From: Mesolinea sp040772305
GTDB taxonomy: Bacteria; Chloroflexota; Anaerolineae; Anaerolineales; Anaerolineaceae
Assembly (NCBI GenBank): GCA_040772305.1
Contig: JAXGYK010000001.1
Span: 1,240,001-1,304,000 of the forward strand
Length of the DNA: 64,000 nt
Direction of reading: 5' to 3'
Shown here piece by piece: positions 61,804-64,000 of this stretch. The stretch's first letter is position 1, and the number at the start of each line of letters is the position of its first letter. The notes beneath the pieces are model-generated. The model was not told where the DNA came from. It saw nothing but the letters and a program-made list of their open reading frames with translations, and made no database searches. The position numbers were made by a program, and so were the translations under genes.

Positions 61804-63037
61804 GATTCATCACCTCTTTCAGAGATTTTAAACTGGGTTCAATAATTGGTGCCGGACTCACAGCTTGTTTTGCTGCATTAATATCCTTTAGGCCAGACCC
61901 AGTTACCATTATCAGGCTAGGTGTAGCGGGATTGTACCCCGATTGCAATGCTTGGCGCAGGCCTGCAAAAGCTGCTGCAGCTGCCGGTTCAGGAAAGACG
62001 CCGTTTTTTCCCAGTTCTGGGATAGCTTCCAGAATCTTAGCATCAGATACAGTAATAAAGTATCCTCCGCTTTCCCGCACAGCCTGCAAGGCACGCATTC
62101 CATCCCGAGGGAGGTCTACACTGATGCTGTCAGCGATTGTATTTGCATGCACAGGGCTGATTGTGTTGCTGCCTTTGGCAAAAGCATCTGCGATGGCGGA
62201 AGAACCTTCTGCCTGTACTCCGATTAATCTTGGCATTTTTTGGATCCAACCCAAGGCAAGCAAGTCCTTAAAGCCTTTCCAAATTCCGGATAAAATATTG
62301 CCGTCTCCGACGGGGATGAATATCGTAAGTTCTCCGGCATCTGCTTTTTCAAGCTGCTTAAAATGCTCCCAAATCTCAAAAGCTGCTGTTTTCTTCCCTT
62401 CGGCTGTAAGGTAGTTGTAACCCGTATTGCGGTTGTACCAGCCAAAAGCCTCACTGGCTTTCAAACTTAGCTCAAAGGCATCGTCATAACTGCCATCAAC
62501 CAAAACTACCTTGGCCCCAAAACTGAGCAGCTGGGCTACTTTGGCTGCAGGTGCGGTGCGGGGAGCCAGGATCAGACATTTTTGCTGCGTGGCAGCCGCC
62601 ATACATGCCATTGCCGCGCCGGCATTACCCGTAGATGCTGCTACGGTTAGCCTTTCTTTTCTTTGAATGGCTGCAGCAATCACAATTGCGCTTGCCCGGT
62701 CTTTGAATGAGGCGCTGGGGTTGCAGCTTTCGTCTTTTATCCATAACCTGGGCATACCCAATGAGGTGTGTAAATTTGGAAGTTCATAAATAGGGGTGCA
62801 ACCTACACGATGCAAGGGTGTGCCTCGAAATCCAGGATCTTCTACCGGCAACAGGGGAGCATAGCGCCATATCGATGGGTCTGCATGATGCAAAATTTGG
62901 CAGGGGTCAAGCGCTTTAGGATGAGATTCAAAATCCAAATGTACAGTCAGATTTCCCCCGTCTGCCGGGCAGACATAAGCTACAGCCTCTGGGCTGTAAC
63001 TTTTACCGCAAACTGAGCAGCTTAGATAGTCAATCAT
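61796..63037 (-). CDS. thrC: Threonine synthase-like PLP enzyme
   Basis: A 413-aa enzyme. The N-terminal zinc-ribbon-like CSVCGKSYSPEAVAYVCPAD precedes the PLP domain with NPSASFKDRASAIVIAAA (Schiff-base Lys), AASTGNAGAAMAC and FIPVGDGNILSGIWKG. These match bacterial threonine synthase, which converts O-phosphohomoserine to threonine. In this catabolic setting a diaminopropionate- or threonine-lyase-like role is possible. Confidence 0.8.
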   Translation of the reverse strand: MIDYLSCSVCGKSYSPEAVAYVCPADGGNLTVHLDFESHPKALDPCQILHHADPSIWRYAPLLPVEDPGFRGTPLHRVGCTPIYELPNLHTSLGMPRLWIKDESCNPSASFKDRASAIVIAAAIQRKERLTVAASTGNAGAAMACMAAATQQKCLILAPRTAPAAKVAQLLSFGAKVVLVDGSYDDAFELSLKASEAFGWYNRNTGYNYLTAEGKKTAAFEIWEHFKQLEKADAGELTIFIPVGDGNILSGIWKGFKDLLALGWIQKMPRLIGVQAEGSSAIADAFAKGSNTISPVHANTIADSISVDLPRDGMRALQAVRESGGYFITVSDAKILEAIPELGKNGVFPEPAAAAAFAGLRQALQSGYNPATPSLIMVTGSGLKDINAAKQAVSPAPIIEPSLKSLKEVMNRD

Positions 63038-63082
63038 CTTGAATAGTCAGGCAGCTTAACCACCAGCCTGATCAGAGCTGGT

Positions 63083-64000
63083 TTAGGGTACTACCCAGGT
63101 GCCTGTTTTACCTTCCAAAGCTTCGCGGATATGTTTTGGGTCGGTAATCAGGGCCTTTTTCCCGCCTCTGGCCATATACTTAAGGATTGCTTCTACCTTC
63201 GGAAGCATGGAACCCTTTGCAAACTGGCCTTCAGCAATGTATTGTTCGGCTTCTGCGACAGTCATCTGATCAAGCCACTTTTGGTCAGGCTTATTAAAGT
63301 TGATTGCAACCTTTTCGACCGCTGTGCTGATGATAAAAAGGTCAGCTTGCAAACTGATAGCCAGGATGGCAGCACCAAAGTCCTTATCAATTACAGCCAT
63401 AGCTCCAGACAGGTTGCCTTGTTCATCTTCTAATACGGGGATTCCGCCGCCACCTACTGCTACAACCACAAAACCATTTTGGATCAAAGTATTGATCCCT
63501 TCGGCTTCTACGATCCGCTGGGGGATCGGGGAGGCTACCACGCGACGCCAGCCCCGGCCGGCATCTTCTACAACTGTCCACCCTTCTTTTTCCTGCTTTT
63601 CCTTGGCTGCAGCCTCGCTCATAAAACCACCAATGGGTTTTGTCGGGTTTTGGAAGGCAGGATCCGTTCGATCTACGATTGTCCGGGTAATTACGGATAC
63701 AACATCCTTGTTTATTCCCCGGCGCAGGAACTCGTTGTGTAAAGCCTGGGCGAACATATACCCGATGGAGCCCTGACTCTCAGCGCCGCAATAATCCAGT
63801 GGATTCTCATGAACTTCGTGTGCAGCCAGCTCAGAACGCCGCAGAATAAAACCGACCTGAGGTCCATTGCCGTGGGTTACAACCACATTCCAGCCCGCCA
63901 GGATCATATCGGCGATATGTACCATCGTATCGGCTGCGCAGGCATATTGATCCTGCTGGCTCTGATGGTCCTTGTCTTTGATGAGGGCATTGCCCCCTAC
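63083..64000 (-). CDS. arcC: Carbamate kinase (5' end outside the window)
   Basis: At least 305 codons, open to the window edge. The visible start is VGGNALIKDKDHQSQQDQY, so only a few residues (usual start around VVALGGNAL) are missing. MILAGWNVVVTHGNGPQVG, VAVGGGGIPVLEDEQG and VIDKDFGAAILA are diagnostic. It makes ATP from carbamoyl phosphate, giving ammonia and CO2. The gene leads the cluster that includes the dihydropyrimidinase, the usual pairing in fermentative purine/pyrimidine or allantoin-type catabolism. Confidence 0.95.
   Translation of the reverse strand, partial: VGGNALIKDKDHQSQQDQYACAADTMVHIADMILAGWNVVVTHGNGPQVGFILRRSELAAHEVHENPLDYCGAESQGSIGYMFAQALHNEFLRRGINKDVVSVITRTIVDRTDPAFQNPTKPIGGFMSEAAAKEKQEKEGWTVVEDAGRGWRRVVASPIPQRIVEAEGINTLIQNGFVVVAVGGGGIPVLEDEQGNLSGAMAVIDKDFGAAILAISLQADLFIISTAVEKVAINFNKPDQKWLDQMTVAEAEQYIAEGQFAKGSMLPKVEAILKYMARGGKKALITDPKHIREALEGKTGTWVVP

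Noticed and set aside
1..64000. CRISPR arrays, rRNA genes, prophage or replication origin
   Set aside because: No regularly spaced repeats, rRNA segments, phage structural genes or dnaA-box clusters were seen.

Overview
The window reads as chromosomal DNA of a fermentative, probably anaerobic bacterium. The protein mix points to Chloroflexota, most likely an Anaerolineae-type lineage. This is an inference from gene content and protein style; there is no rRNA or other phylogenetic marker. Supporting content: tandem Opp lipoproteins with Ala/Glu/Pro linkers, SelB, a tungstate-type transporter under a Moco/Tuco riboswitch, a hydantoinase/carbamate kinase catabolic cluster, a PerR-like regulator next to a peroxiredoxin, and a divergent Nuo/Hyf-like membrane module. 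Most genes lie on the minus strand in long, tightly packed operons.

Layout. 0.2-4.7 kb (+): ROK kinase, MsrA, NYN/LOTUS protein, SLC13 permease. 4.7-4.9 kb (-): two tRNA-Ser genes. 5.0-6.0 kb: first copy of a 1065-bp insertion sequence. 6.2-9.0 kb (-): VWA/FHA-like membrane protein and a multi-pass membrane protein. 9.2-22.1 kb (-): a peptide uptake and use region with two OppA lipoproteins, OppB, C, D and F, a 64-aa membrane protein, two MFS transporters and two amidohydrolases. 22.3-25.1 kb: EamA exporter, DsrE-like protein, AIM24 protein.

25.4-34.4 kb (-) is the most unusual part. A riboswitch-led operon (molybdopterin-domain lipoprotein, tungstate-binding protein WtpA, permease WtpB) is split by about 5 kb. 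That insert encodes an ECF-type transporter (S, T and fused A-A subunits) and an opine-dehydrogenase-family enzyme. It is bounded by diverged ~520-bp direct repeats, each holding the wtpA end and wtpB start, so each side carries one intact and one broken gene. This is the arrangement expected from single-crossover integration of a circle.

34.4-40.4 kb looks AT-richer and accessory: a MarR regulator with a membrane protein, gene relics, a DUF7010-like protein, and an EcoRII-type restriction endonuclease, Vsr and C5-methyltransferase module. 40.4-43.5 kb (-): guaA, xpt, PhzF. 43.6-44.7 kb: the second IS copy, inserted just upstream of an L,D-transpeptidase gene whose -35 box lies inside the target duplication. 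46-57.3 kb (-): peroxiredoxin with a PerR-like regulator and palindromic operator, secreted protein, M32 carboxypeptidase, 2-hydroxyacid dehydrogenase, SelB, coiled-coil protein and three proton-pump-like membrane proteins. 57.3-64 kb (-): dihydropyrimidinase, unknown protein, two PLP enzymes, glycosyltransferase and carbamate kinase (cut by the window end).

How the parts fit: peptides and N-carbamoyl compounds are imported and broken down, and carbamate kinase may recover ATP. Tungsten or molybdenum uptake is tied to cofactor sensing and may supply oxidoreductases, some perhaps selenocysteine-containing given SelB. Paralogue pairs recur (amidohydrolases, MFS proteins, OppA lipoproteins, IS copies, wtp fragments), so duplication has shaped this segment.
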